Part shown: positions 45,647-54,920 of the stretch, piece by piece
Position numbering within the stretch: position 1 is the first letter of the stretch
How the letters are laid out: each line of letters starts with the position of its first letter
Source: Amoebophrya sp. A120
Taxonomy: Eukaryota > Sar > Dinophyceae > Syndiniales > Amoebophryaceae
Direction of reading: 5' to 3'
NCBI GenBank assembly: GCA_905178155.1
Contig: CAJINV010000007.1
Location: 1,841,151 to 1,905,150 of the forward strand
Length of the DNA stretch: 64,000 nucleotides
Notes under the pieces: model-generated
What the model was told of the DNA's origin: nothing
The model's database searches: none
What the model saw: the letters and a program-made list of their open reading frames with translations, nothing else
Position numbers and translations under genes: made by a program

Positions 45647-48600
45647 ATGGCAAAGGAAAGCGACCCGAACAAAGGCGTGAAGATGTCGGCGGTGAACGCG
45701 ACGAAGCAGCAGAAAAGCCAAAAACCGCAGCAGATCACCACCAACCAGGCGGTGATTCTCGCTGATGTGGGGCAAAGTGTAGTGTTCAACCTGCTGCACC
45801 ACAGTAGTTGTTCAAGCAGCGCAACGAGCTCCTCGTCGTCTAGTACTTCTAGTACCTCCGCCGTGCACCCTCTACTCTTCCCCGTCGCTGGGGTCCCTCT
45901 GGTGGATCACATGCTGTTTTTCCTGAAGGACTACAACAAGTTCTGCGAGAAGCGGTACGCCGAAACGATGAAGCTCTCCGCGGAGCTCATGCAGCAAGAG
46001 GTGGCCTTCCCACAGCAGATCTCGGATTTGTTCATCTGCACCAAGAGCAAGAAGTTGAAGAACCACATCGAAAATTGGGAAAGAAAAAACATCGACCCGA
46101 CGACGGACCGAATCGCGTTTCGGGTTTTTGTGCCGCCGAATACTGGGGGAGAAAGCGGGGCGGTGAAAAGCTTGAGCGACGGGAAGCAGGCGCTGGTATT
46201 AGTTGTCTTCGAAAACAAGACTGCGTCGTGCTTGCTAGCTCGCAAAACTGTAAGAGTGGGGTAACAATGAAATCCTTATCCGCCCCCCCGGCGGATAAGC
46301 CGGGGGGGGCCCCCCCCCTGGCTTATCCGCCGGCGGGCTGCCCCGAAATAGGCCCCATGAACTGGCCCGGCCAAGGCGCCGTTTGGATGAGCCCGGGGGC
46401 GCCCGGACCGACACACGGCACGCCGCTGGTGCTTATGGTTTTTTTAAGTAATGCGCAGGAAATTGCCAAACGTCGCACCACCGGGACTGGTAGAGCAAGA
46501 AAATGACGGGACGCAGCGTGTCAAGGTTTGCCATGGATGCAAGCAAAACAAGGCGGAAAGACATGGCGTTGAAAATTCACACACAGAAACTAGATAGCTT
46601 CGCACGTCGAAGCCTGTTTAGGGGGTTTGTCAATAGAAGCCCGGGCCTCATCACATTACAGACAGAAGAGGCACACACATAGACCGAGTCCGGCAGCGTG
46701 CCTCGCAAACAAGGGCGCCAGGCTTCACATGTGCAGGCTGTCTTGGGGCTGTTGGCAGGTGCAGGCACCCCGCTGGCTTTGCAAGCTACTCACAAGCCCC
46801 GACGGCTACCAATTCGCGCTGAAAACAGGCCACGCAAGAAATCATCACTCAGCCCGCAGCCTCATGCAAGTCCCCGGAGCTGCTGCCCTGGCGCCATGCG
46901 TGCCGCGTGGTGAGGCGGCCGGGGCGTCGCGAATGAGCCAGCACGGGGGTGATAGCTGGTAGCGGGCTGTGGCTTGCCCTGGGCCACAGCCCGCCGCACT
47001 GGGCCGGCCCCGGGGCCTGTGCGGCGGGAAAACCTTACCGGGGCCCGAGATGGGAAGCGGGAAAACCTGTAATGGGAACCGAGAAAACCTCACTGGGCCC
47101 CGTGGCCTGTTTCGCATCACTGACTTCGGGCGGGCATTTGCGCCGCGCCGGAAACTTAGAGCTAGCACATTGGCCGGCGGCGGTATCAAAAAAAAAAGCC
47201 GGCGAACAAAAGGAAAGCGCGCGAGGCTGTCGCCCGCGCGGCGCAATTGGTTGCTTAAATATCTATGGCCGTGGCGGAAGCTATTGAATCGCGCTGCGGC
47301 AAGCTAAGACGTCACCTGCACGGCCCGGCCCGCGGCCCAGGAAATGACTGCCCAGCTTAGAGCCCCCTCCTGTCTCGGTAGAATATAAGTCGAGCACACC
47401 AGCGGGGGGAATTTTACCACCGACGGTGCCCCGCATTTATTAAGAAAGGGGCGAGCCCTCGGCGCGCAGGCGTGGGCGTTGTCGCGGCCTGTTTCGGTGC
47501 ATGGCAGGCTGGGCCCATTGAAAAAGCAGGGGGGCCCATTGCGGGCGGCGGGCTTGGGTTGGCACAGGCGCACACCCCTAGAAGGTGGGCGCGCGCAAGA
47601 TGAAACCTTCAGTCCGTGGCTGTGTTTCGTTCTCGCTTCGGACCCTAAGCCGCTGCCTGCAGGCATGCCCAAGACAGAGCAGGGCGGCATGGCCTGGCAA
47701 GTAAGCGCATGGCCCGAAGGGTATATGCGAAGAAGCTCTGCGGCCCTCACGCTGGGAGTTTACTTCTGTGGGGCAAGCTCTGGCCCTGGCCTTGTCTGCC
47801 CGCTGCTATTTGCTGGGCCACTTCTTGCGTGGCGAATTCCCCAAGCTTTCGCACCTTTTGCGTGGCAAGTATGTATCTGCTGGCGGTTTTTTTTAAGTCC
47901 AAAGCAGTCCCGGCAGTGAGTGCGGGGCCTTCAAATGCTGCGCCTGCTACAACTTTCAAAGAAACACCTCAAAGGCCGGCGGCGTCATGCTTGCCGTCGA
48001 CCTTTCTTTGTGGCGTTTCAAAATCTTGCCACAACATGCCGGATGCTGTCGGCATTTCCGGGTCCCTCAGGCGATGGCAGCGCCCGGCCACTTTGTCGCG
48101 GCTATACCGGTACGGCCCGCCGGCGGATAAGCCGGGGGGGCCCCCCCCCCCGGCTTATCCGCCGGGGGGGCGGATAAGGATTTCATTGTTACCCCACTCT
48201 AACTGAAATAAATCACGAGGATATTCAGTAACGTGCTTCTATCGCGCTCTCGTAGCTGTAGTATGTGTATCCATGATTGACGTCGATTTATTTTCTTCCA
48301 TATGCTTCCCTTGCTGCTAAAGTCATGCGTGTTTTTGACAAATTCAACACAGGTCGGCGACCTCCTCGGATTTCTCCGGGATCTACAGTCGCGGAACATC
48401 ATTCAAAAGGACTTCCTGCTCTGGGAGCCCTTCGCACTACTCTCGTCACCCGAAATCCTCTTCGAATTCTTTACCCAGCACCAGCAGACCAGGCAAGACA
48501 AACTCCGACACTGCGCCGTCAGCAAGCTGTACACGGAGTTGACGTCAACAGAGCAAGCAGAGCAATTTCCGTTGACGCACCGCGGATTTCCGATTTACTT

Positions 48601-51011
48601 GGAAAAGATCGAGCAGACCGCGTACTCAAACACCCTGGAGCTGTTGCACTGCCACACCGAGAAGCCGCAACTGGACGTGATTTTGCAGGATTTGATGAAA
48701 AGAGAACAGCGGGGATGTCTGGAAATCCTGAAAAACGTCTGCGATTTGGCGATCATGATTCTAACGCCGGACATCTTGACGAAAGTCGCGGCCGAGGCGG
48801 TGGATATGGTATAAATAAATAGAAGAACACAACAGACCACATGAACGCATGTCATAAGCATTTATTGCACTTTCTTGGTTTACAACTGCATCCATGCAGA
48901 GCTAGAGCAAATAATTAGTGCGCGTTGAAGTGCAACGCCCGACAGGACAACGACAACCGGATTCGCTATTCTACCTACTAGCTTTGTTGAACTTGAAACA
49001 TGTGATGCTTCTTCTGAACATAATTTACATCTATGGATACAACATTTCCAAATCAGACCGTCCTGTCCGATCTGGTGCAGAACATGCTTGTCGAGAAGTT
49101 CGACTCCAAGCTTTCTTCCGACTCGGTTTACGTCCATGTCTGCTACAAGCCGGTCCGCCCCATCTGCTTTCCCAAAAGCATCGTGGCGCTCTCCAAAGAG
49201 TTAACGCAGAAACTCGCCGGACCCTTGAAGAAGCAACAGAAAAAGGCGGGGAAGAAGGACGCCGGAGGTGGACCTGCGTTGGAGCCCGTAGCCGAAGGTG
49301 GTTCATCCGCACCAGCAGCGACGCAGCTGCACCCCTTTGCAGCCCTCGCCCGACCGGAGTGGTTTTCGGGCACTGCATTGGTGAGTGGGAGCGAGCAGCT
49401 GAAGCTTCAGCCAATTGAAATCAACTCCGCGTGCATTACTAGCGGGGAGGAGGCGATGCAGGTTAGTGCTATCTGGCTGTCAATCTTCCTATTTATCCTT
49501 TACTTGCTTCACGAAGAAGACGAAGAAGAAGTAGCATCAAAACTCTTCATTCCGAAAAAATGCTTTATGATGTTGACATTGTCGTCAAGGGTCCTCATTC
49601 CGTTTCCGGTTTGAATTCATCCATTGATCAGCATCAACACCATATCCACATGATAAACGCATCTTCTCAGATACCCACTGCTACGTCCGACTCTGAGTTG
49701 GAGCTGAAAAACAACACCTTCTTCGGCCCAACGAGCATCAAAGCGGACTCGTGTGTCATCAGCGACTGCTACCTGTTGAACAACGTTGAAATTGAAGCGG
49801 AGTGCTTCCTGGAGAAATCCATCATCTGCGAAGACTCCAAAATCCGCAGTGGCGCAAGTTTGAACAGCGGTTGCTTTGTCGGCCCGAGCACCGAAATCCC
49901 TGCAGCAACAGAGCTCTTACCCGGCTCCGTCGCGCTGGCATCACCGTCCGCCTTCGCCGGTTTAGCGAACAAAGAGACAGCCGCGGCGACAGGAATTTCT
50001 ACCGATACTAGCACGACCACCGCTGCCGTGTTCGATTCCGAAAAGTACAAAATTTCGCACTTGATCGCCAACGAACTTGGGAGTCTGGCACCGCCACAAC
50101 CCGCTGCAGCAGCGAGTAAAGCCGCAGCAGCAGTTACGGAATCACAGGATGCGGAGGAAGATAATGACCATGCGGAGATTTTCGATCCGCAGCAATGGTG
50201 GAGCGAGTACCACGGGCTACGGAAGTTTTTTGACGAGGAGGTCGAGAAAAACGACGACGAGAATGGGAACGGTGGAAACGAAGACCCTTTCCAAAAAGAG
50301 TTGCGGATGCTGCTAACCGATTTCTTGCAAAAATTCCCCTGCAGCGGAGAACAGGAGAATGCAGAAGATTCATCCCCGGATGGCGACGACTACAATGCGA
50401 CTTTGCTGGAGTTGAAATCCTTGAGAATGGCTGCGCGGGCCTCCGTGCCGGAATTCGCGCTGAAAATCCTCCAGATTCTTCTCCAACTGCTGAAACAGCA
50501 GCTCTTTTCCACCCCCGCGGCGTCCGCGAACCAAAACGTGAAATTAGCCGTCGCGGTCATCAACCGCATGAGCCCCTTTCTTGCGAACTTCACGGCGAAG
50601 CTGGACTCGTCCGCGAAATTGAAACTGGTCCAGGAGATGCACGGCCAGCTGTGCTGCGGACTACAAGTGGGTGTAGGAGCACCGCAAAACGACATCGGCA
50701 GTTCCGCCTCTGAACATCAAGCGAATCCCAACGATGTCGCGGAGCTTGCAACCTCGGGCGGGGCGTCGGGTCTGCAGGCAACGGTGTCGCCAACCTTGTT
50801 CGTGCATATCCTGAACGCCTTTCGGCAGTTCGGGGACGGTGACCAGGTGATCGACCGGGTTTCCATCGCGGGCTGGTACAGCGAGGCGCACAACGTGCTG
50901 GAAAAGCAGAAGACGGTGCTGGAAAATCAGAGTTTGAAGAACTTGATCGCGTTCTGCGAGGCCGACAGCAGCGACGAAGAAAGCGGCTCGGATGGGGAGG
51001 AGTCGGATTGA
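45647..51011 (+). CDS. EIF2B5: Translation initiation factor eIF2B subunit epsilon
   Basis: This is the catalytic subunit of the GDP/GTP exchange factor for eIF2. Exons 45647-46249, 48353-48805, 49036-49461 and 49671-51011 give about 940 residues against roughly 720 in animals. The N-terminus has the nucleotidyltransferase-like start QAVILADVGQSVVFNLL and VAGVPLVDHMLFFL, then VGDLLGFLRDLQSR and KDFLLW. Where animal proteins have the YGD motif this one has WEP, so that domain is probably not a nucleotidyltransferase. A left-handed beta-helix follows (IKADSCVISDCYLLNNVEIE, FLEKSIICEDSKIRSGASL). The C-terminal W2/HEAT domain carries the exchange activity in the family and ends with the acidic/aromatic type: SIAGWYSEA then NLIAFCEADSSDEESGS. 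Insertions rich in Ser and Ala occur throughout. The first intron contains a 1.95 kb element, and the second intron has non-canonical ends. Confidence 0.88.
46251..48200. mobile_element. 1.95 kb terminal-inverted-repeat element in an eIF2B-epsilon intron
   Basis: The left end TAAGAGTGGGGTAACAATGA and the right end CATTGTTACCCCACTCT are inverse over about 60 bp, including a nested hairpin of TTATCCGCC and GGCGGATAA around C/G runs. AACTG flanks both ends (46246-46250, 48201-48205). The interior is much more GC-rich than its surroundings, with overlapping open frames on both strands but no recognisable transposase. The host intron donor is read as GTAAGAG: the G comes from the duplicated target and TAAG from the element, so the element appears to supply the 5' splice site. 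The acceptor CACAG lies 150 bp beyond the element. Confidence 0.88.
48806..49035 (+). other. Intron with direct-repeat, non-canonical boundaries
   Basis: The frame jumps from EAVD to TTFPNQTVLSDLV. TGGATA occurs at 48801-48806 and again at 49034-49039, so the exact cut is ambiguous by six bases. A GT is available at 48809, but no AG precedes the downstream exon without an in-frame stop. Both ends carry AGAAGAA and CACATG in inverted relation, a weak sign of decayed terminal repeats. Probably an old introner. Confidence 0.5.
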
Positions 51012-51863
51012 ATATGACAGGGAGGAGATCATGTCGCAGTCACTTACTCCTGCACGACTTCTCTTTCTTTGTATCATCTTCATCTTGATCTTCTAGAAGA
51101 CGAGGTCAACCGCAACGTCATTGCTTCTGGAATGACCACCCAGTTGATATATCCTTTCTTTGTTGTACAACTACAAAAGAATCAACGGCCCATGTGCTGT
51201 CCGCTTCAACTTCATGAAGCCAGAGCCTGTGTTCAAGTCGGGTAATCGTACCAGCAGGCGTGTGCTCCTGCTGCGCCAAATTTATGGTCGAGAGGGAGAG
51301 GAGGGCCCGGGATATAGAGGGAAGCAAGCACTTCTGGCAATGCTTCGATCTCGATTTCCTTCGATGGTGAAGTTAGTGTTTAATTATATCTTTCTCGGGA
51401 TTTTGTTTGTTGCGTTTGCGCCACCTTGATGGCCACGACGGAGGAAGTCGCAACCCTTCGATCTCGATTTCCTTCGATGGTGAAGTGTTTAATTATATCT
51501 TTCTCGGGATTTTGTTTGTTGCGTTTGCGCCACCTTGATGGCCACGACGGAGAAAGTCGCAACCCTTCTTGTAGTTGCGGCCAGCATCGTGCGTCATGTT
51601 TTTTGCCATCCGGGTCCGTCATTATGAGGGTCCTCGCTGTGATGAAATGTCAATGTTGAGGATCTCGATGGGAGCGTCGTGGTCGCACGCCGGCTAATAT
51701 GTTGTTGACAAACAATTTATAGACCGAGATGAAGATTGATATTTCCGACTTCGAAATCAAAAAATAGCATGATGAAGATCCATAGTCCGTCGTGCATTGC
51801 ACATGCACTGAAGTAGCATGCTACATATGTCGTGGTCTTCACGAACAAAAAATAGCGAAAAAG
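51012..51863. other. Intergenic with a short tandem repeat
   Basis: No gene recognised between the eIF2B-epsilon stop and the next ATG, apart from the tandem repeat listed separately. The open frame before 51864 lacks an ATG, so 51864 is used as the start of the next gene. Confidence 0.55.
51343..51564 (+). repeat. Tandem duplication, two units of about 110 bp
   Basis: Unit 1 (51343-51455) and unit 2 (51456-51564) both run from CTTCGATCTCGATTTCCTTC through CGTTTGCGCCACCTTGATGG to AGTCGCAACC. They differ by a 4-base insertion near the start and one substitution near the end. Non-coding and apparently recent. Confidence 0.9.
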
Positions 51864-54056
51864 ATGTACGGAGGCGAGCGAGTCGGCATTGCCGCCTGTC
51901 CAGTGTGCGACCGAGTTTTCCGGCCTCGCACAGAATCCGTGGACGCGCGTGCGTGCCTCCGGCAGCACATCCGACAGCTGGCGCAAAATGGTTGCGACCA
52001 GCATCTGGAGCTTCACGCCAGTAACTACCTGAATCCGCATGCACCGCACGGTTCATCGACTCTGTTTCCTCTGCCTTTCGGGTTGACTCCGGAGCAGACC
52101 GCGGCAGCGCGGGCGGAGCGCGAAGCTGTGCGGGCGGCTGCCCGTTTGCAGGAGGAGGAGAAACGGGCTGCGCGGAAACTCGCCCGGGAACTGTATTCGC
52201 TCGCCCAGGGGGGCCACGATCTCGGCCGTTTGGCGGACCTGCTGGATTTGGATTATTCTGTGGTGGTGAGCGAAGACCAGAAAAAGAAAGCGTGCGGGTC
52301 TCTGCTACACCGGTACTATCGTCATTTGTTAGAAGTGCAGGAGGTCGCTGAGGAAGCAGAGAAGCAGGCACAGGAACAAGCAGAGGATGTCGAAGACGAC
52401 GAAGAGCTTGATCATCTTGAAGAACAACATGAAACTGCCACCGCAGTAGACTGTTACAACGCACATAATGACAATTCAAAAAAGCGCAACAGTACCAATA
52501 GTCGAATAGTAAACACGGCGGGCGACACTGGCTCATCTCTAGGAGCATCTAACTCGACCACCACTGCCGCGGCCTCCACACCCAGCACGGAGGCTAGTGC
52601 AGGTTCACCTTTGGAAGATGAGCATCACCATCAGCGTCTTGCTTCTCCAAATGAGGAGGTGGATCATCGTGGGACAAGCACAAGCACCAACTCAACAACG
52701 TCTAACAGCAGTCTTGCCATTGCTCGCGCGGCGAATAGGAGCAGCGCTATTTCAACGATTGGAGCAAGAAATGTCGACGCAGATGAATCTGAACCAGCTG
52801 CAGCTGTCGCGACCACGACAGTAAATGTAAATGCGAATGGCAAGAAGCTGGTGAAAAACAGAAATGACTGCTACTCGTCCCTCCTCGACGCAAATAGGAA
52901 GCATCGGAAAATCCTGAATCTGAACGCTGGCGGAGAAGACGGCTACACGCCACTGATGACAGCCTGTGAAAATGGGAAAACTTCTGTCGTCAAACTCCTG
53001 CTGTGGACATTGGCCGACGAGGAGGCGGAGGCGGAGTCGCTACAGCCTCACACGGACAGGCTGCTCGTGAAGAAAGACGAAATAAAGGAATACTCCCAGC
53101 GAAAATCGCTCGTGGGGCGGGTGCGTGGTTGTACGGATCGTGAGCCAGCGCGAAGTGTTGAAACCGGAACCGCATTTGCTCGGGTGGCTGCCGTGCCGGC
53201 ACAACTGGGCTTTCTACCAACTGCATCTTCTGGGAACAACTCCTGTTCGGCGCAAGAAGAACAATTATTGGCCCTTGAACAGGCAGAACCTGGGATGCAC
53301 TTGCAGGTGCGCGTGGTACCATCGGAATTCCACCATTGGGGCACGTCGTTTGAAGAGCGCCGTTTTGTAGACTATACCTTTTGCCGCAACACGCCGAAGG
53401 AGCAGCCGGTCGAAGATCCGAAGCGCAGACCAGACGACAAGAAGCTACAGCTACACCTCGCGAACGCGTACGGGCAAACGGCGCTTTCCCTTGCCGCGAC
53501 CAAGGGCCACAAGCAGATCGTGCAGATGTTGCTGAAAACCTTCTCCGAACAGACCACGGCCAACAAGCTCCTGCCAACCATGGAGCAGAAGAACACGAGG
53601 CCGGTGCAGAAACACCCGGTGGAAAAAAAGTGTTTCAGTTTTTTCGAGACCGGAAACCCCGCGGAGGAGGCCCGGAAGGTGGGGCACTCGGAAATTGCGG
53701 ATCTGATCGCGGAGGCTGCAACCGGGTGGCAGAAAAAGTATTTCGAGCTGGCGCAGAAGGACTGGACAAACCTTCCGGAGAAAACCTACGACTCCCTTGT
53801 CGACCGGTGCGTGGCTTTCTGCGCGAAAACCATGGGTGTGCACGTCCGGCCCGTTAACCACGGGGCGGGAGACCAGCCGCTGGCCGGTGGCGCACCGCTT
53901 TGCTTTTTGTGTTTCACCGAAGAGGTGAACGCGGCACTGGTGCCATGCTTCCACTGCAAAACCTGTTACGCCTGCGCACAGGAGCTGCTGCGCCGGAATG
54001 AGCCCTGTCCCTTCTGTCGAGTCGCATGCACCTCGGTGCAGCGGATGTATTTGTAA
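51864..54056 (+). CDS. Ankyrin-repeat protein with C-terminal RING finger
   Basis: A single open frame of 730 residues starts MYGGERVGIAACPVCDRVF. The N-terminal Cys/His cluster (CPVC, then C and H in a 50-residue stretch) may be a zinc finger. Helical, Ala/Arg/Glu-rich sequence follows and then a Ser/Thr-rich linker. Ankyrin units are at about residues 360-390 (GYTPLMTACENGKTSVVKLL) and 535-560 (GQTALSLAATKGHKQIVQML), separated by a long insert. The C-terminal RING at about 680-725 reads CFLCFTEEVNAALVPCFHCK, then CYACAQELLRRNEPCPFCR, in the manner of MIB/XIAP-type C3HC4 fingers. An E3 ubiquitin ligase role with ankyrin substrate binding is likely but inferred. No introns are needed. Confidence 0.85.
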   Translation: MYGGERVGIAACPVCDRVFRPRTESVDARACLRQHIRQLAQNGCDQHLELHASNYLNPHAPHGSSTLFPLPFGLTPEQTAAARAEREAVRAAARLQEEEKRAARKLARELYSLAQGGHDLGRLADLLDLDYSVVVSEDQKKKACGSLLHRYYRHLLEVQEVAEEAEKQAQEQAEDVEDDEELDHLEEQHETATAVDCYNAHNDNSKKRNSTNSRIVNTAGDTGSSLGASNSTTTAAASTPSTEASAGSPLEDEHHHQRLASPNEEVDHRGTSTSTNSTTSNSSLAIARAANRSSAISTIGARNVDADESEPAAAVATTTVNVNANGKKLVKNRNDCYSSLLDANRKHRKILNLNAGGEDGYTPLMTACENGKTSVVKLLLWTLADEEAEAESLQPHTDRLLVKKDEIKEYSQRKSLVGRVRGCTDREPARSVETGTAFARVAAVPAQLGFLPTASSGNNSCSAQEEQLLALEQAEPGMHLQVRVVPSEFHHWGTSFEERRFVDYTFCRNTPKEQPVEDPKRRPDDKKLQLHLANAYGQTALSLAATKGHKQIVQMLLKTFSEQTTANKLLPTMEQKNTRPVQKHPVEKKCFSFFETGNPAEEARKVGHSEIADLIAEAATGWQKKYFELAQKDWTNLPEKTYDSLVDRCVAFCAKTMGVHVRPVNHGAGDQPLAGGAPLCFLCFTEEVNAALVPCFHCKTCYACAQELLRRNEPCPFCRVACTSVQRMYL

Positions 54057-54920
54057 ACGAAGTACTTAGTGTTCTCGATGCTTAGCGATAGAAGTATATT
54101 TTCAGTTTGGGTTAGGTTTTGCAGTTTTGGAAAAGGGCTGTAGCTGAGTACTCACATTTTGGTGGAAAGAGACAAAACTTGCGTGTAACAATGCTGAAGA
54201 TCGTAGCTGCTTTTGTGCTACAGTACTTATGTTGAAGAGCTCCACAACGCCGCCACGTCTGGGCGCCTAGCGAAATAAAGCAGATATTGTGTGCAAATGA
54301 ATACGAAATCGAAAACAAGTCTCCGCATACAACAACTAAGTTAAAGCGTAGCGGATTGCAGCGAAGAGCACGAGGCAGTCTCTTCCTCATACAAACTGCA
54401 TTCTTTTCTTTCTGGGAGGCGTGAATCTGCCGCATGTGTCCTTGCTGCTTGTGCTTGCGGTGCTGTGACATAATTCTGTGGTCGCGAGGGCGAGGATTTT
54501 TTTTTCCGTTTTTTGATTCATCCTGAGCGATGAGACTGGAGAATGGGGCAATGGGATGGCCCTACAAGTCAGAGATGGCAGTAGAGGGACGAGAGAGCCG
54601 ACTGAAACTGATGGCGCAGCAGTAATACACGTACCTGATGAACTACCAGGACAAACGGATTATTTATGTCGTGTGCAAGACTGCAGTGGTCACTAGTCAC
54701 TTTTTAACAAGCAACTCGACCACGAGCCGTCAAGAATACAACCGGTTTGTCTTTGTTTGAGCACCACGATATTCATAAATAAGCAGCAGCTTTTCTATAT
54801 TTCAGTTTCTGTTTCTAATGAGTGAGTTGCATGAACAGAAACAGTAGCACCAGAACATTCACTTTTACACAGATGATACTTTGTTCCGCGAAGTAGAACT
54901 ACACGTGAAAAAATAAGAAA
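54057..54920. other. Intergenic
   Basis: No gene, RNA or repeat recognised. It includes the 3' region of the ankyrin-RING gene and the 5' region of the next gene. Confidence 0.5.

Noticed and set aside
46627-48206. Several overlapping open frames inside the 1.95 kb element
   Set aside because: They overlap on both strands, have GC-driven composition rich in Pro, Gly, Arg and Ala, and show no transposase or other family motif.
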